A stretch of 64,000 bases of DNA, taken from NCBI RefSeq assembly GCF_034190915.1, contig NW_026947484.1, forward strand, positions 190,892,982-190,956,981, read 5' to 3'. The position numbers and the translations under genes were made by a program. Below are positions 1 through 11,008 of the stretch, piece by piece. Below the pieces are notes generated by a model. It was not told the origin of the DNA. It saw only the letters and a program-made list of their open reading frames with translations, and did not search any database. The stretch is from Cavia porcellus (Eukaryota; Chordata; Mammalia; Rodentia; Caviidae). Positions within the stretch are counted from its first letter, which is position 1. Each line of letters begins with the position of its first letter.

Positions 1-14
1 TACAGTAACAGTGT

Positions 15-190
15 CAGCCAGGCATGGTGGTGCAAACCTGTAATCCCAGCAGTCAGCAAGCTGTTTCAGAAGAATCTCAAATTTGAGCCGAGCCTGAACA
101 ATTTAGCAATTTAATGAGTCTCAAAATGAAAAAGGGTTAAGGATATAACTCAGTCGGAAGGCCCTGGGATCAATTACCAATACCACCAAG
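15..190 (+). mobile_element. B4-like SINE (B1 + ID composite)
   Basis: A B1-type start (ggcatggtggtgcaaacctg, then taatcccagca) is followed by an ID-like part (atataactcagtcggaag, then ccctgggatcaat). This order is typical of B4 composites. The copy is diverged. Confidence 0.7.
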
Positions 191-228
191 AAGGAATGAA
201 TGAACAGTCACTTCATAGTACACCTGTT

Positions 229-385
229 TTTGTTTTTGTTTTTTGTTTTTTTTGTCTTTTTTGAGACGGGGTCTCGCCATGCAGTTCAGGCTGGCCTTGA
301 GTTCACTTTGTAGCCCAGGCTGGTCTTGAACTCGCAACGATTCTTCTATCTCAGGCTCCCGAGTGCTGGAATTACAACACCCTTT
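229..385 (-). mobile_element. B1-type SINE with internal duplication
   Basis: On the + strand a T-rich tail leads into gagacggggtctcgccatg, then caggctggccttgagttcac and caggctggtcttgaactcgc. The two near-identical caggctgg blocks are the internal duplication seen in other B1 copies here (6795, 11690, 14430, 58235). Confidence 0.8.
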
Positions 386-1204
386 ATTTTTCCATGTCAA
401 AATGGTGTTCGGCAATTAATTCAGCTCTCAACTTAAAACCTGTACAGGTGCCTTTGCCTTGAGGCAACGTGGTATTTCAGTATGAGCACTGTTATTTTGG
501 CTACTCTTTCCATTTCATTGCATCACATTGCATATTAGTGAAAGAGACATGTAATCAACAGTTAAGAATAACAGCAATGAAGAGAAGGGGAGACTAGGTC
601 ACTGATGGAGCCGACATTCTTACAGTAGTGGCTGTGTCCAGCACAGGTGTCAGAGACAGCCTCCTGGCCAGAGTGTTCCTACTGTCTTAGTTTCTGCCCA
701 ACTCAAACTCATGTGCCTAGCCATCCCATCAATTCTATGATCAGATCAATAGCCTTGCTTTAAATGACTTACATTGATCCAGGATCAGTTCCTGTATCAA
801 CCAAGTACTCTGGCAGATATTGTGCTTATTAAGTTTTTAAAAAAGAATTGATTTATCTTTGTATGAAATGAAAATATTATATCATAACAAATGCAGGAAC
901 GGTCATAAGAACCTGGGTGTCCTGTACCAAACTAAATAGTAAAGCAAGTTTAAAAAAATGTAAAGCAGTGGCAGTCTGAGCATTCCTACTGCCTAGACTT
1001 TGTATTTAAATAACATGTGGCTGATGGTTAGTTAACCTTTCTAATGACTCCTGATAATCAATAATGAGCTTTCACTGTGTAGTATCTGTCTTTCTAGCCT
1101 TCCTATTTGCCAGGCTAAATGGATACATTGTTTTTCTCACTTTAAACACACCAGGTCTTTACTTCTGTCTAGAAGGTATCTCAGTTTGTCCAAGTGTGTG
1201 TATT
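386..1204. other. ZBTB5 intron, no gene or clear repeat seen
   Basis: AT-rich sequence with only short shadow ORFs. I see no splice-bounded exon and no repeat I can name. Confidence 0.5.
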
Positions 1205-1278
1205 TTTTTTAACCAGAAATCAAACTTGGGACCTTGTGCTTGCTGGGCAGGTGCTGTACCCCTGGTTCTTGTCCAAGT
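1205..1278 (-). mobile_element. Degenerate ID SINE
   Basis: Reversed ID features are visible: a T-run, then ccagaaatcaaacttggga and cttgctgggcaggtgctgta. The copy is old and diverged. Confidence 0.5.
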
Positions 1279-1487
1279 GAGTTAATGCCCCCATGAAACT
1301 GGAGATGATCTTTGCCTTCTCTGAACCACCGATGGATTACATTTTACCTGATGACACTCAGTGCTTTCTGTGTTGTAATATATATGTCGTTTCTGGTAAT
1401 CACCTGTGGCTCTTAGTAAGGTGCTACACAAATGTACACTTCTTAGCACTTAACCTTGAACAAAAAGAGCGTTTACAAAGCATCACA

Positions 1488-1600
1488 TGACTGGATGTGG
1501 TTGTCTATGCTGAAGTCCCAGCTCTTGCAGGACTGTGAGTTCAAGGCCAGCCTGAACATGGGGGGACCCTGTCTTAAAAAGTTGGGAGGAAACAGATGGA
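1488..1600 (+). mobile_element. B1-type SINE fragment
   Basis: gtgagttcaaggccagcctg and accctgtctta are the right half of a B1 element. The left half is decayed. Confidence 0.6.
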
Positions 1601-2298
1601 TGAACTTAAGTACCTTACTGGGCTGCTGAGATTGCTGGACTTCTAGCTGGCCCCCAAGCTCCTAACTGCTTTCTCCCTTGATGGGAACTATTTGTCCCTT
1701 ACTTAAGCAATAACTTCTTGCCTTCATTCCAGAGTTGCTGTTGTTCATCTTTAATCAGCTAAGGTTCTACAAAAATGTGGGTTTTTAAATTTAAAACAAA
1801 AGGACATGCAAGGGCTGGAGGGACTTTCCTGAGAGAAATCTTTCATGCAGGGGCTTTGATCTTTACTTTCTACATTCTGAGACTTTCTTTGTGGTTTTTA
1901 ATTATTTTAGAGTTAGGTAAGATTTTTCATAAAAGCGGTTGTTGGGTAATATGATGCTGTATTTTGTCTCATATACAAGGTAAATTTCATTTAGCAAGTA
2001 ATTTACTGAACTCTGTATCAGGCTTTATGGAGGAAAGAGAGAAAATACAGCCCCTGACCTCAACGAGATATTTTAGTAGAATAAACACTTTGAACTTGTG
2101 TTTCTGTGAGGAGGAATGTATGCAGGGTAGTGTTGGCTTTTCTCAGTTAAACTCAGCCATGAAGCTCTTGGTTAGCTCATCCCTAAGGATTTTAAAGTGC
2201 AAAGCACGGTTGCAAAGTGGTGGTGTAGGGCTTCTGGTATAGCCTGACTTTCTTAGTCATAATCACCTTTAGTCACCAATGGATTTTGGTTTTAGAAA
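1601..2298. other. ZBTB5 intron, nothing recognised
   Basis: No convincing coding potential or nameable repeat. It ends at the left target-site duplication of the LINE that follows. Confidence 0.5.
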
Positions 2299-2314
2299 CC
2301 TAACAGGTTCATTT
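2299..2314. repeat. Left target-site duplication of the half-L1-like LINE
   Basis: cctaacaggttcattt here matches cctaataggttcattt at 5315-5330 with one mismatch. A T-rich tract follows at once, as expected beside the poly(A) end of a minus-strand LINE. Confidence 0.85.
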
Positions 2315-5314
2315 TTTATTTGTTTGTTTTTTAATTGTTTTTTTTATTTTAAAGAGAGTAAGAGTTAAGCATAACAAAACAGAACAAAACAGATCATAAA
2401 CAATTTTAAGAAACACGGATTTCAAAGCAAGTCCACTGGAGATCCTCACTATCATATTGCCTAGTTTTCTCCCAAATAGTTGTCCCCATCTTCACACACA
2501 GTGAATACATATTGAACATTATAGAACTAAGCTAATCAGAACAGAATGCTGAAGGCTTTTTAGGTCTTCAAGACCTGACATTGGGGAGGTCAACAATGGC
2601 TGCCATAATGTCTCTCATTCTCTTCAAAGTAGCTGTCCATATCTCTACGTATGCTGAAATTAAACTTGAGAGTCTAGACTTATAGCACTCTGAACAATGA
2701 ATAACAGTATTGCTAGATTTTATATCATAGTGCTACAGAATTAGCACTGGGTATTGTAGTGTTCTTCAGAGTATCTGTTCATTACATCATGATATAATTT
2801 GTTCACGTAAACTGTTTAGAAATTCTCCACATGTGTGAATCTCTACATGTGTATCTATCTTTTCTGTATTACAGGGAAAAACAGATCAAAACAAGACAAC
2901 AAAACAAATTCCTAGAAAAACATGAAATGAAAAAGACATATAAAACCAATGTCCTCTGCCTTCCATTTTTAGGCAACTCCTCCCCTTCCCTTTCTCAAGG
3001 TGCTTTGTATATTTTGGGTCCCACTAACTTCTTTAGTTTTTAGATTGGGGAGAAACTTGTTATCTATCTGAGTGGTACTGAACCTTTTTACCCTGAGCTT
3101 GATCTTGAGCTGTATTCGTTTACCTACTAAAACCACAAAGTTTTCCTTCCTTCTAGCTGAGTAGTTTTCCACTGCACAAAAGTGACTTTCCAACCTTTCT
3201 GCAGCTGCTGGTCCCTATTTCTCTCTGATTCCCTGTCACATAGAGTATCGTTTGCTCATCTTTGATTTTCAGTTTATTAACCCTCTTTCAGGTTGAGTAT
3301 ATTTCCTATTCAGAGCATCTCGATGTATTCTGTCTCCTGATCTACTCTGCCTGTGTTTCTTTTTGTTAGTGTATCAAGGCTATCTATATTAGAGATTATA
3401 GCCCACCTTCTCTGCCTCATCTCTGCTATTCTATTTTTCTGCTATTATTTGTCCATTTTTCTCCTTCATTCCACTGTCTTCCCCATTCATTGAGGCCTCT
3501 CTCCACTGTTGCTGGAATCCTGGTATTTTTTTTTTCTCTCTCTCTAGAATGCCCTTCAGTATTTTTTGTAGGGTTGGATTTGTGGTCATGAACTCCTACA
3601 GTTCCTCCTTGTCTTGGAAACATTGTGTTTCTCTATTAACTTTGAGAGAGAGTTTTTCAGGGTACATCAATCTGGTTTGGAGGTTATTTTCTTTTAGGGC
3701 TTAGAGTACTTCCCACAGGCTCTTGATTTAATAGTTTGTGTTGAGAAGTCTATCGTTGTTTTGATGAATTTTCCTTTATAGGTGACTGCTTCTTTTCTCT
3801 GACTGCTTTTAATCTATTCTTGTGGTGAATTTCTGGGATCTTGATTATCATATGTTTGGGTGTAGATCTGTTTTGGTTGTAGTTGTTTGGAGTTCTGTAT
3901 GCCTCATTTATCTGGATATCATTTCTTTTTTCTGTGCTTGGGAAGTTTTCCTTAATTATTTCTGTGAATAGCCTTTGTAATTCATTTGTGGTTACCCCTG
4001 CTTCTTTGCTCATGTTTTTTATTCTTAAATTATAGATCCTCTTGTTGTCTTCTAGCCTTTGAATTGTTTTTTTCCTGGTTCCTTGTTATTTTTAAGAGGT
4101 CTTTTCTTTCACGATCACACATCACAAATCTATCTTCAAGTTTTGAAAGGCTAACTTTAGTTTCTGTCAAGGCATTTTGCCAGCTTTCAGTGGAGTTTTT
4201 AGTTTCCTGGTAATCTCTTTGGATCTGTTTCATGTATTCTAGATTTTGTTTATATTCTTCACCAAAGGTTTCTCTTCCTTTTCTGGGTTTCTGCATTCTT
4301 CCCTCTGTGTTTTCTTGAGAGGGGCTTAGCATTTCTTTTATATCTTGCCTCACTTGGGTTAGAATTTTAGTTTTAAGTTCATCTTACGCGGTTACGAAGG
4401 TATTTATGTCCACTGATGCTGTGGCCGATATTGCATGATTGCTGTACTGGTTCTCTTCTGTGTTTGCCTCTCCTGGGCTTATTTTTTCAGGATCAGAAGC
4501 TGGAGGTTTTTTTCTTGTTTCTCTCTCTTGTCATGTTTCTGGTTTCTTTCAGACAGGTGTGTGGTGGAGGTCTCAGGCCCTCTCTGTATTATTTAGGGTT
4601 TTACTGAAGCATGCTGGCTGGGGGCTTGCTGCCCTCTCCAGTTTGCTGTTATCCGAGGTGCATGCAGGGACTGTAGGCTGGCCCCTTTCCTCTGAGCCAG
4701 TCAACTGGCAAGTGCCTTCAGTAGTTTAGCCTATGTTTTGCGGATGTCACAGGATCAGGACAGTTTTGGCTATTGAGTCCTGACCAGGGCATGCCTCAGC
4801 CCAAGCAGATCCTACCAGTCCTCTCTGGGCCAGGGGCGGCTGACTGACACCACCGGCTCCAGGCTCAGTCCTTGTTCTGCCCAACTCCAATATGTCTTCC
4901 TGCCAGCTACTGCTGCCACAGGACCCAATTTCCAGCACTCACCGAGAATTAATGCAGCTCTCCACTTTGGCTCCACTCCACACTGTGCTGGGTCCTCCCG
5001 CCAAGGGCCCCGGACTCACCGACTCCCATTATTGGTGGCCACTGCTTCAGGGCAACCTGTAATCCTCCGGGATTCCACAATGTGCCCAGCACATTGCGGA
5101 CGGTCTCAATTAGCGTGTCTGGCTCCAACCCTTCACCCACGTTTTTCCTTCCTCTTCCTATTTTTCTTTTTCCTTCAGTTTCCTCCTGGATCTCTAGAAT
5201 CCCTCTCCCATCCTCTGGCCCTCTCCATGTTGTCAAATTCCAGCATCTGAGCTGTTTTTCCCAGAGAGGCTCCCCACCCAGCGATGTAGCAAACTGTCAT
5301 CTTCCGTTCAGGAT
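2315..5314 (-). mobile_element. Half-L1 (HAL1)-like LINE, copy 1
   Basis: A 3.0-kb minus-strand retroelement with both ends defined by a target-site duplication. Read 5' to 3' it has a 5' UTR (about 5314-4535), a broken ORF1 (about 4534-3480), and a 3' UTR of about 1.2 kb ending in an A-rich tail (2315-2345). No endonuclease or reverse transcriptase follows ORF1. A second locus (34.1-36.4 kb) has the same order, so the lack of ORF2 looks like a family trait and not a private deletion. The 3' UTR lacks a block of about 500 bp that copies 2 and 3 carry. The HAL1 assignment is inferred from this architecture; a specific family was not identified. Confidence 0.8.
3480..4534 (-). pseudogene. LINE ORF1 (L1 ORF1p-like RNA-binding protein), broken
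   Basis: The ATG at 4534 starts MTRERNK. An N-terminal polar/coiled-coil section follows (about 4353-4030, RQDIKEMLSPSQENTEG). Then comes the conserved C-terminal region at 4013-3750 (NDIQINEAYRTP, IIKIPEIHHKNR) and a tail near 3620-3480 (NTEGHSREREKK in another frame). L1 ORF1p is a trimeric nucleic-acid chaperone that coats its own RNA. Stops and at least one frameshift, near 4014-4030, separate the parts, so it cannot make a full protein. Expected intact length is about 350 aa. Confidence 0.8.
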
Positions 5315-5330
5315 CCTAATAGGTTCATTT
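5315..5330. repeat. Right target-site duplication of LINE copy 1
   Basis: cctaataggttcattt pairs with 2299-2314 (15 of 16 identical) and marks the 5' end of the minus-strand LINE. Confidence 0.85.
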
Positions 5331-5599
5331 CTGAGCTGTCTTGAAAGCAGATCCCCAGAGATGATACTGGTTATGCTAGCTAATTTGGTGTTAGGATTAG
5401 CGCTGTTTGCCTCCTAGTTCCAGCCTGTTTCTACCTGTACGTTATTGGGTAAATCAAGCAATGAATGGATGTTCCAGGACTCACTGGGCCTTGCTGAATA
5501 TCTAAATTGCCTGGTTTTGCTCTGACATTTACTTTTACCTACATCTTCTCTATCAAAGGAATGTAATGTTTTCTTTAGTTATTTACCTGCTAAGTTTTT
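5331..5599. other. Intron, nothing recognised
   Basis: No gene or clear repeat is visible between the half-L1 insertion and the L1 3' fragment. Confidence 0.4.
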
Positions 5600-5634
5600 A
5601 TATAGATGGCTGATGCTGAATGTTAGGGAAAATG

Positions 5635-5666
<32 letters not shown>

Positions 5667-5698
5667 CATGGAGTAGTACTTTGCTATGAAGAAATACG
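5600..5698 (+). mobile_element. L1 3' region, part 1
   Basis: An (AC)n tract is followed by catggagtagtactttgcta and tgaagaaatacgaa, which resemble the end of L1 ORF2 (the 'tactcagccataaa' area). It continues at 6340 after an inserted segment. Confidence 0.6.
5637..5665. repeat. (AC)n microsatellite
   Basis: About 14 uninterrupted AC units sit inside the L1 3' fragment. Confidence 0.95.
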
Positions 5699-5706
5699 AA
5701 TTGGAG

Positions 5707-6330
5707 CTGGGTGCACACTGTGTGCAAGACGGGCTTGCAAGGTGGGAGGCCCGGTGTGTTTAGCCCAGGGAGCTTCCTTGGTGGCAGAGGATAGAGGTGG
5801 TGGTGTCACAGTCTTTTCTCTACTGGACTGCTGTGAGTTAATCTTCCTCTCCATGTACTTCATCATTACATTGTCTGATTTAGATGTGATTATATTAATG
5901 CTAAATCATGTTGCTCAAAATTAAACAAGCAGGTAATTCCAGAAATGATCGGCCATTGGATTGTCAGCATATGGATGCTTGCTTACTGCAGTGGCAGCTG
6001 CCTTCTCAACTGACCTGTTGCCACGTGGAATATATATAGGTTCATTACGGTGCCAAGTGGCAACATGGGAGTGTTCGACCCAACAGAAACACACAATCAA
6101 GGGCAGAGAAGAAGCCATGAGAGAAGCCATGATCTAGTACAATTTTAGCCTTGATAAAGAGGAGAAGCTATGATTGAAGTCAGCCTTCCTTACAGTGCAG
6201 TGTTGGAGCCAGAGACTGCTTAAACCACCCTTAGAACCATGATCATAGCAGTATATATTTTTGTCTTTGAACAAAAACTATTTTTGCTGTATTTTTACCA
6301 TATAAAGTATTTTAAAATAAAAATAAATAT
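5707..6330 (+). mobile_element. Unidentified retro-insertion of about 620 bp inside an L1
   Basis: This segment splits an L1 3' end. It is flanked by aattggag (5699-5706) and aattttgag (6331-6339), a possible imperfect target-site duplication. It ends in an A-rich tract with aaaataaa-type poly(A) signals. That suggests a retrotransposed RNA, possibly the 3' part of an mRNA. I cannot name the source and see no convincing reading frame. Confidence 0.4.
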
Positions 6331-6339
6331 AATTTTGAG

Positions 6340-6655
6340 TCCTAGTGAAAAAATGAGTACCTTGAGGCCATAATGCTAAGTGAAACAAATCAGACATAAA
6401 TGGTTAAATATTGCATGTTTTCTCTTATATGGGAAACTTAAAGTATAAATAATTTAAAGAGCAAAATAAAAGTTAGATGATGGAAAAGAAGCAGGTAGAC
6501 TTTGTGGAGATGGGAAAGGGATCTGAGATGGAGTGGGGGTAGACTGGAGGAAAGAAAGGGTAAGAAAAAGTAAAGGGATTAAGATTCTCCATGGTTAGTG
6601 TATTCATCATGTATTGCAAACGTTATGATATATTATATAATAAATTCTTTACAAT
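6340..6655 (+). mobile_element. L1 3' UTR, part 2
   Basis: cataatgctaagtgaaacaa, then cttatatgggaaactt, and a purine-rich ggagatgggaaagg tract are the standard end of ORF2 and 3' UTR of older L1s on the + strand. Confidence 0.7.
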
Positions 6656-6794
6656 GTTAAGGTACTTTCTGTGACTAAGCCAGTCCTGCCTGGCAGACAA
6701 GCAGGAAACCACTTGATAATGGTTGGAAATGATATTTGAATATGGGTATGCTATATTATTGAAAAGCATGTATGTCCATATATAAATCAAGTGT

Positions 6795-6956
6795 GTTATT
6801 TTTATTGTTTTTTAATTTTATTTTTTGTATTTTTGAAGTTCAGGCTGGCCTTGAGCTCACTTTGTAGCCCAGGCTGGTCTCAAACTTGCAGTGATCCTCT
6901 GCCTCAATCCCCGGAGCACTGGGATTACAGGCATGTGCCATCACAGCCAGCTTTCA
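6795..6956 (-). mobile_element. B1-type SINE with internal duplication
   Basis: caggctggccttgagctcac and caggctggtctcaaacttgc are followed by the reversed start cactgggattacaggcatgt. Confidence 0.85.
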
Positions 6957-9039
6957 GATGTGTGGTTTGAAGATTGTTCTCTTGGTATACAAATACACTT
7001 TTTTATTGGGCTAAGTAAACCATTACTATAAAATAAATCTAAGGAGAAAATAGTTAAGTTTTGATTATTTGTGTTAATTTAATGAACAGTGGTATGAATA
7101 TTAATTTAGTCAAGATTATTAAGAATGACAAATACTGTACTGTACACTCCTAAACTCAGAGGCTCAGGATTCTTACTGCATAGACCATGAATTGGATAGG
7201 AGGCAATTTCCTCCAAAGACGTTTGACAGAAATCACCCTCATCTCTAATGTCCATTGGAGACAGTATCTGAATGTTAATATATAGGGAAATGTTAATAAG
7301 TTCTCCATTGTTCCTGTTATTAAATTGCTATGTAACAACTCTCCTTAACATTTCATGGTTTAAAAACAACAAAATTATTATCATAACAGTTGTGAGAGTT
7401 GAGTACATTCAGAAAATTCCTCTTTTGGAGTCTGTTATGGGTTTACAGCTAAGACCCTGGCTGGGGCTGAAGGTACATGTCTAGAGGGAGTGGACAGCTG
7501 GACTTCAGCCAGGCTTCTTCACAGCATGGTATCTGGGCTCCAAGAGTAATCAAAAAAGACAAGGCAAAAGCTGGATCCCTTTTCACGGAATGGCTCACGG
7601 GTCACATCGTGTACTTTTTGCCATGGTTGCAGACCTGCCTGGCTTCAGCAAGTCTCTAGACCCCATCACTCGCTGAGAGGAATGGCAGTGACACATGGTA
7701 AGACGGTGTTCACCAGGCAGCTTCTTGTTAGGTAGAATCTGCTACTCACATTGCCTTATTTCAGGTGCCTGGTTTTTAGGCTAGGACTGGTTAGGTTTTA
7801 AAGTGTCCTCGCTTTTTTTTGTTCTTTCTCCTTTGGTCTCAGATTGTTTCATTTTTAAATTTGCCTGGCTGCCAACAGACTTTTAAGTAACCTTAAATCA
7901 GTATTCTTTTTCTTAACACCTGCAGAAAGTAAAGAACTTAATTGTAATTTAAGAATTTATAACACACAAGAAATATGTTAGCATATTAATTACATAAGAA
8001 TACCAACTTAAATTAGAAGCCAAAATAAATTTGCAAGTTTGCTAAGATGTGTAACAGTGGACTCTTACTGTGACTCTGGGTTGGCTCACATACCATAAAA
8101 TGAACACATTGTGATGGACTCCCTGTTTTTATTGGGGTGCCAAGAGTGATGTCTTTAAATTTTTCTTTTCCTGAGGCAAGGGTAAGGCTGTCTTTCTTTC
8201 CCTGTGTGGCTGTGGCCGCCACCCCAGGAGCTGATCCCTGCTTGGCTGACGCCAGCTCCAGTTGAGGAAGAGCCATTCTTCCAGGGTGTTGGGAGTATAT
8301 GCGGAGGGTGGGAATTCTAGAGGGTCTCACATGGAGAGAGAACTGGAGGTGAATCTCCTCAGTCTCCAAGTTTTTAAAGGAAGAACAGTTGGTCCTTGCC
8401 AGCAGCGCAGAACATAATCAATGTCCTCCTGAGACTTTGTTCTTTATTATTAACAAATTCAAAGAATTGCTATCCTCAGTTCTTGTCTGATCTGAACTGT
8501 GACCAAATGAAGCAGCAATGTTTATCCCCTGAGCTTTTTTGTGTTTATCCATGGGTTGTCGCCCAGTCCTTGACATCACTTCGAGGGAACTGTCAGGGTA
8601 TTTTGTTCCCTGAGCCCTTGATTCCCTAACCTGCCCTAACTGGGAGGCACATTTATTTCCTGTTGTTTATCCCAGGCCTGAGGCTCAATCTCCAGCATGT
8701 GCTGAGATGTCTTGCCGTTCACTTATTTCATGACTTCACCCAAAATGATTGGTCTTATTTGAGACCATCTTGATCTCACCCAAGATTGTTCTGTCTTTAC
8801 CTGAGCTACTTCTGGGACAGGGACAGAATGACCAGCTACCAAAGCAATACTTAATTGCCCCCCAACTTTTCTTATATTAATTTGTGCATGAAGCTGCCTT
8901 CAGTTATCTTTGCCTCCGTTTGGGCTCTTTTTGTGTGGTCCTCAGTCTATAGATACAGGTTCTGTCTTGGAGGCTACCACAACTAGGCTGTGAGATGTAT
9001 TTCTTCTCAGTGGGAGTCTTTCAGTGCTAATGGGCAGGG
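6957..9039. other. ZBTB5 intron; 8400-9039 may be ERV leader, the rest nothing recognised
   Basis: No exon is supported. If the LTR and primer-binding-site call to the right is correct, the part just left of 9040 would be internal (leader) sequence of the same minus-strand element. I cannot find its limit or the other LTR. Confidence 0.35.
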
Positions 9040-9057
9040 GCCCCATGTTGGGCACCA
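9040..9057 (-). other. Retroviral primer-binding-site-like sequence (tRNA-Lys type)
   Basis: On the minus strand this reads tggtgcccaacatggggc. It differs at two positions from the tRNA-Lys primer-binding site of class II (ERVK-type) elements. It abuts the LTR-like segment at 9064-9528. Confidence 0.55.
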
Positions 9058-9063
9058 GCTTAT

Positions 9064-9528
9064 TGGAAATAAGCCCCCAGACTCAAATTGTCAGTGCCAG
9101 AAGGAATGCACCCACACAGCAAGAAAGAGGACTCTACAAGGCAAAGTTTAAAGTTGACTTCTGCAGAAGGTCACAAGTGCTCTCAGACACAAGGCAGCAG
9201 GCATGCCTAGTGGCAGAGAAGCAGCATTTTGAGCCCTAATGTATGGGAAGCAGCTATTCTCTGAATTCATTGGCTGAATTCAAAGGCTTACAAGTCTGTC
9301 AAGGTTGGTTAGTTTAAGCAGGGTAAGGGAAGGATATAAAGGATTGCTGAAGGGAAGGAAGAGCAGGAGGGGAGAGGGTGTCCTTGATAAGCCACATTGG
9401 GGCTGCAGCTATGTTCACAGAATTTAAACTGAGCTTGTATTTCTTGTATGTTTGGGGAAGGGCTGTCTACAGTGGCCTAAAGACTAAGATGGAGGCACTC
9501 TTGTTTATACCCTTTGATAGGAAAGACA
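9064..9528 (-). mobile_element. Probable class II ERV LTR, minus strand
   Basis: The segment begins tg and ends ca and lies next to a tRNA-Lys-type primer-binding site. On the minus strand it contains a TATA-like tttatatcc (near 9333) and an AATAA-like signal close to the U5 end. The right limit (gaaagaca at 9528) is a guess. No target-site duplication can be tested because the partner LTR was not found. No gag, pol or env frame is visible. Confidence 0.45.
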
Positions 9529-9532
9529 GGGC

Positions 9533-9650
9533 CTCAGTTTCTCAACAGTTCTCAAAGTATAGTTGGGAATCCATAACTTCCAGATTTTCAGGGAGTCTGT
9601 GAGGTCAAAACCTTTCATAATAATATGAACATTGTTTTTAAAAACTTATT
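9533..9650. mobile_element. Possible ancient hAT-type DNA transposon remnant
   Basis: The phrases acagttctcaaagtatagtt and gtctgtgaggtcaaaacctt, then tcataataatat, recall hAT/Charlie-type remnants of mammals. This is a weak, memory-based call. Confidence 0.3.
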
Positions 9651-10330
9651 CTTTCATAAGAGTTTTCCACAGATCATGTGATGTGTGATGTTGCAAAAAC
9701 TTGGATGTAGAAACATACATGAAAATTCAAGTGTCTTTTGTTAGTATAAAATATAAAACATTGTTTTTGAAAATATAGTTATTTGTCATCAAAATGTTAA
9801 TTTGTAATTCATTATTTTAAAATAAGCAAACACTTCAAAATGTTCTTATTTCCTTAGAGTGTCATTATTTTTGTTACTCTTTTAACTTCACTCTATCCCT
9901 TCACACAAACCGTGGCAGGATGTCCAGGATTCAGTCACATACTGCTGGAGGATGTCTGCACTACCTGTGCACCTGTCCAGAGTAACACGTGCTCTTCTGT
10001 CATCCTGATACAGTTCTTCAGCTCCAGAATGACCAGTTCTTACCCAGTTAAATGAAGTCACCTTCACATTACATAAGTAGAAGAGCTGTAGTTTTCAGAG
10101 GGCTTTTGTAGTAGACATTTGCACTGCCCAACAGCTTTTGAGCACTTCTCCCTTTTCATTTGAACACCCTGTAGATTTTGAGTTTCTCTTTCCCAGAATA
10201 CAATCATAGCTACTACACTGCAGATATAAGGAATAGTTTCCTTTGGTTGTGTGTACTTGAGTAGTTTTACACAGTTTTGAACCATGTAGACTGTAAGCAT
10301 TTATAACTACTATATTCAAAACCTAGACAT
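9651..10330. other. Intron, nothing recognised
   Basis: AT-rich sequence without supported genes or nameable repeats. Confidence 0.4.
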
Positions 10331-10331
10331 A

Positions 10332-10425
10332 CATTTATTTATTTATTCAATACCAGGATTTGAACTCATAACCTCATGCTTGCCAGGCAGGTGCTGTGCC
10401 ACTGAGCTATATCCATGGCCCAGCC
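10332..10425 (-). mobile_element. ID SINE
   Basis: taccaggatttgaactcata, then gcttgccaggcaggtgctgt and ccactgagctatatcc form a reversed tRNA-derived ID unit. Confidence 0.75.
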
Positions 10426-10454
10426 ATAGACATTTAAATTAGTTAAATGAAAAA

Positions 10455-10535
10455 ATTTTTAGGATGTGGCTCTAATTCAGTGGTAGAGTGAAGCCCTGGG
10501 ATCAATCCCCAGCACTGCTGTCAAGAGAAAAAAGT
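10455..10535 (+). mobile_element. ID SINE
   Basis: ggatgtggctctaattcagt, then ggtagagtgaagccctggga and tcaatccccagcac are A-box/B-box type ID sequence, followed by an A-rich tail. Confidence 0.75.
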
Positions 10536-10849
10536 ATCAGCTGCTGAGACACTAGCCATGTTCAAGAGCTCTGTAGCCCCTTATGGCACCAAAGCAACAG
10601 AACGTTTCCATCATTGGAAGTTCTGTTAGGCAATGTGGCACCCACTCTTCTGAGTAGAACTAAGCTAGAGCAGATTTCATCACAGCTGGAGGGGAAGTAG
10701 AACTGACAGTGGCAGAAATGTCTTCTCTAAAATGGTTCTGTTGTTTTGAAATTTTGTTGTAATTTTTTTCCTTGAAATAAAATGGATTTGGAAATAAATA
10801 AATAAAATGTGGCTTCCCTTAAATAAAATGTGTGCTTCAGAGACCACAA

Positions 10850-11008
10850 TGTCTTTGTTGATATTTTTTCCCCAGTACTGGGAATTGAACCCAGAATGCC
10901 GAATTTGATCTCTGGTCCTTTCTATTTATTTTGGAACAGGCTTTCATTGTGTTGCTAGGCCTGCCCTTGAGTAGCTAGAATTCCAGATATATATCACTGT
11001 GCCCGGTT
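10850..11008 (-). mobile_element. B4-like SINE
   Basis: A reversed ID part (cagtactgggaattgaaccc) is followed by a decayed reversed B1 part (gcctgcccttgagtagctag, then gtgcccgg). Confidence 0.65.
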
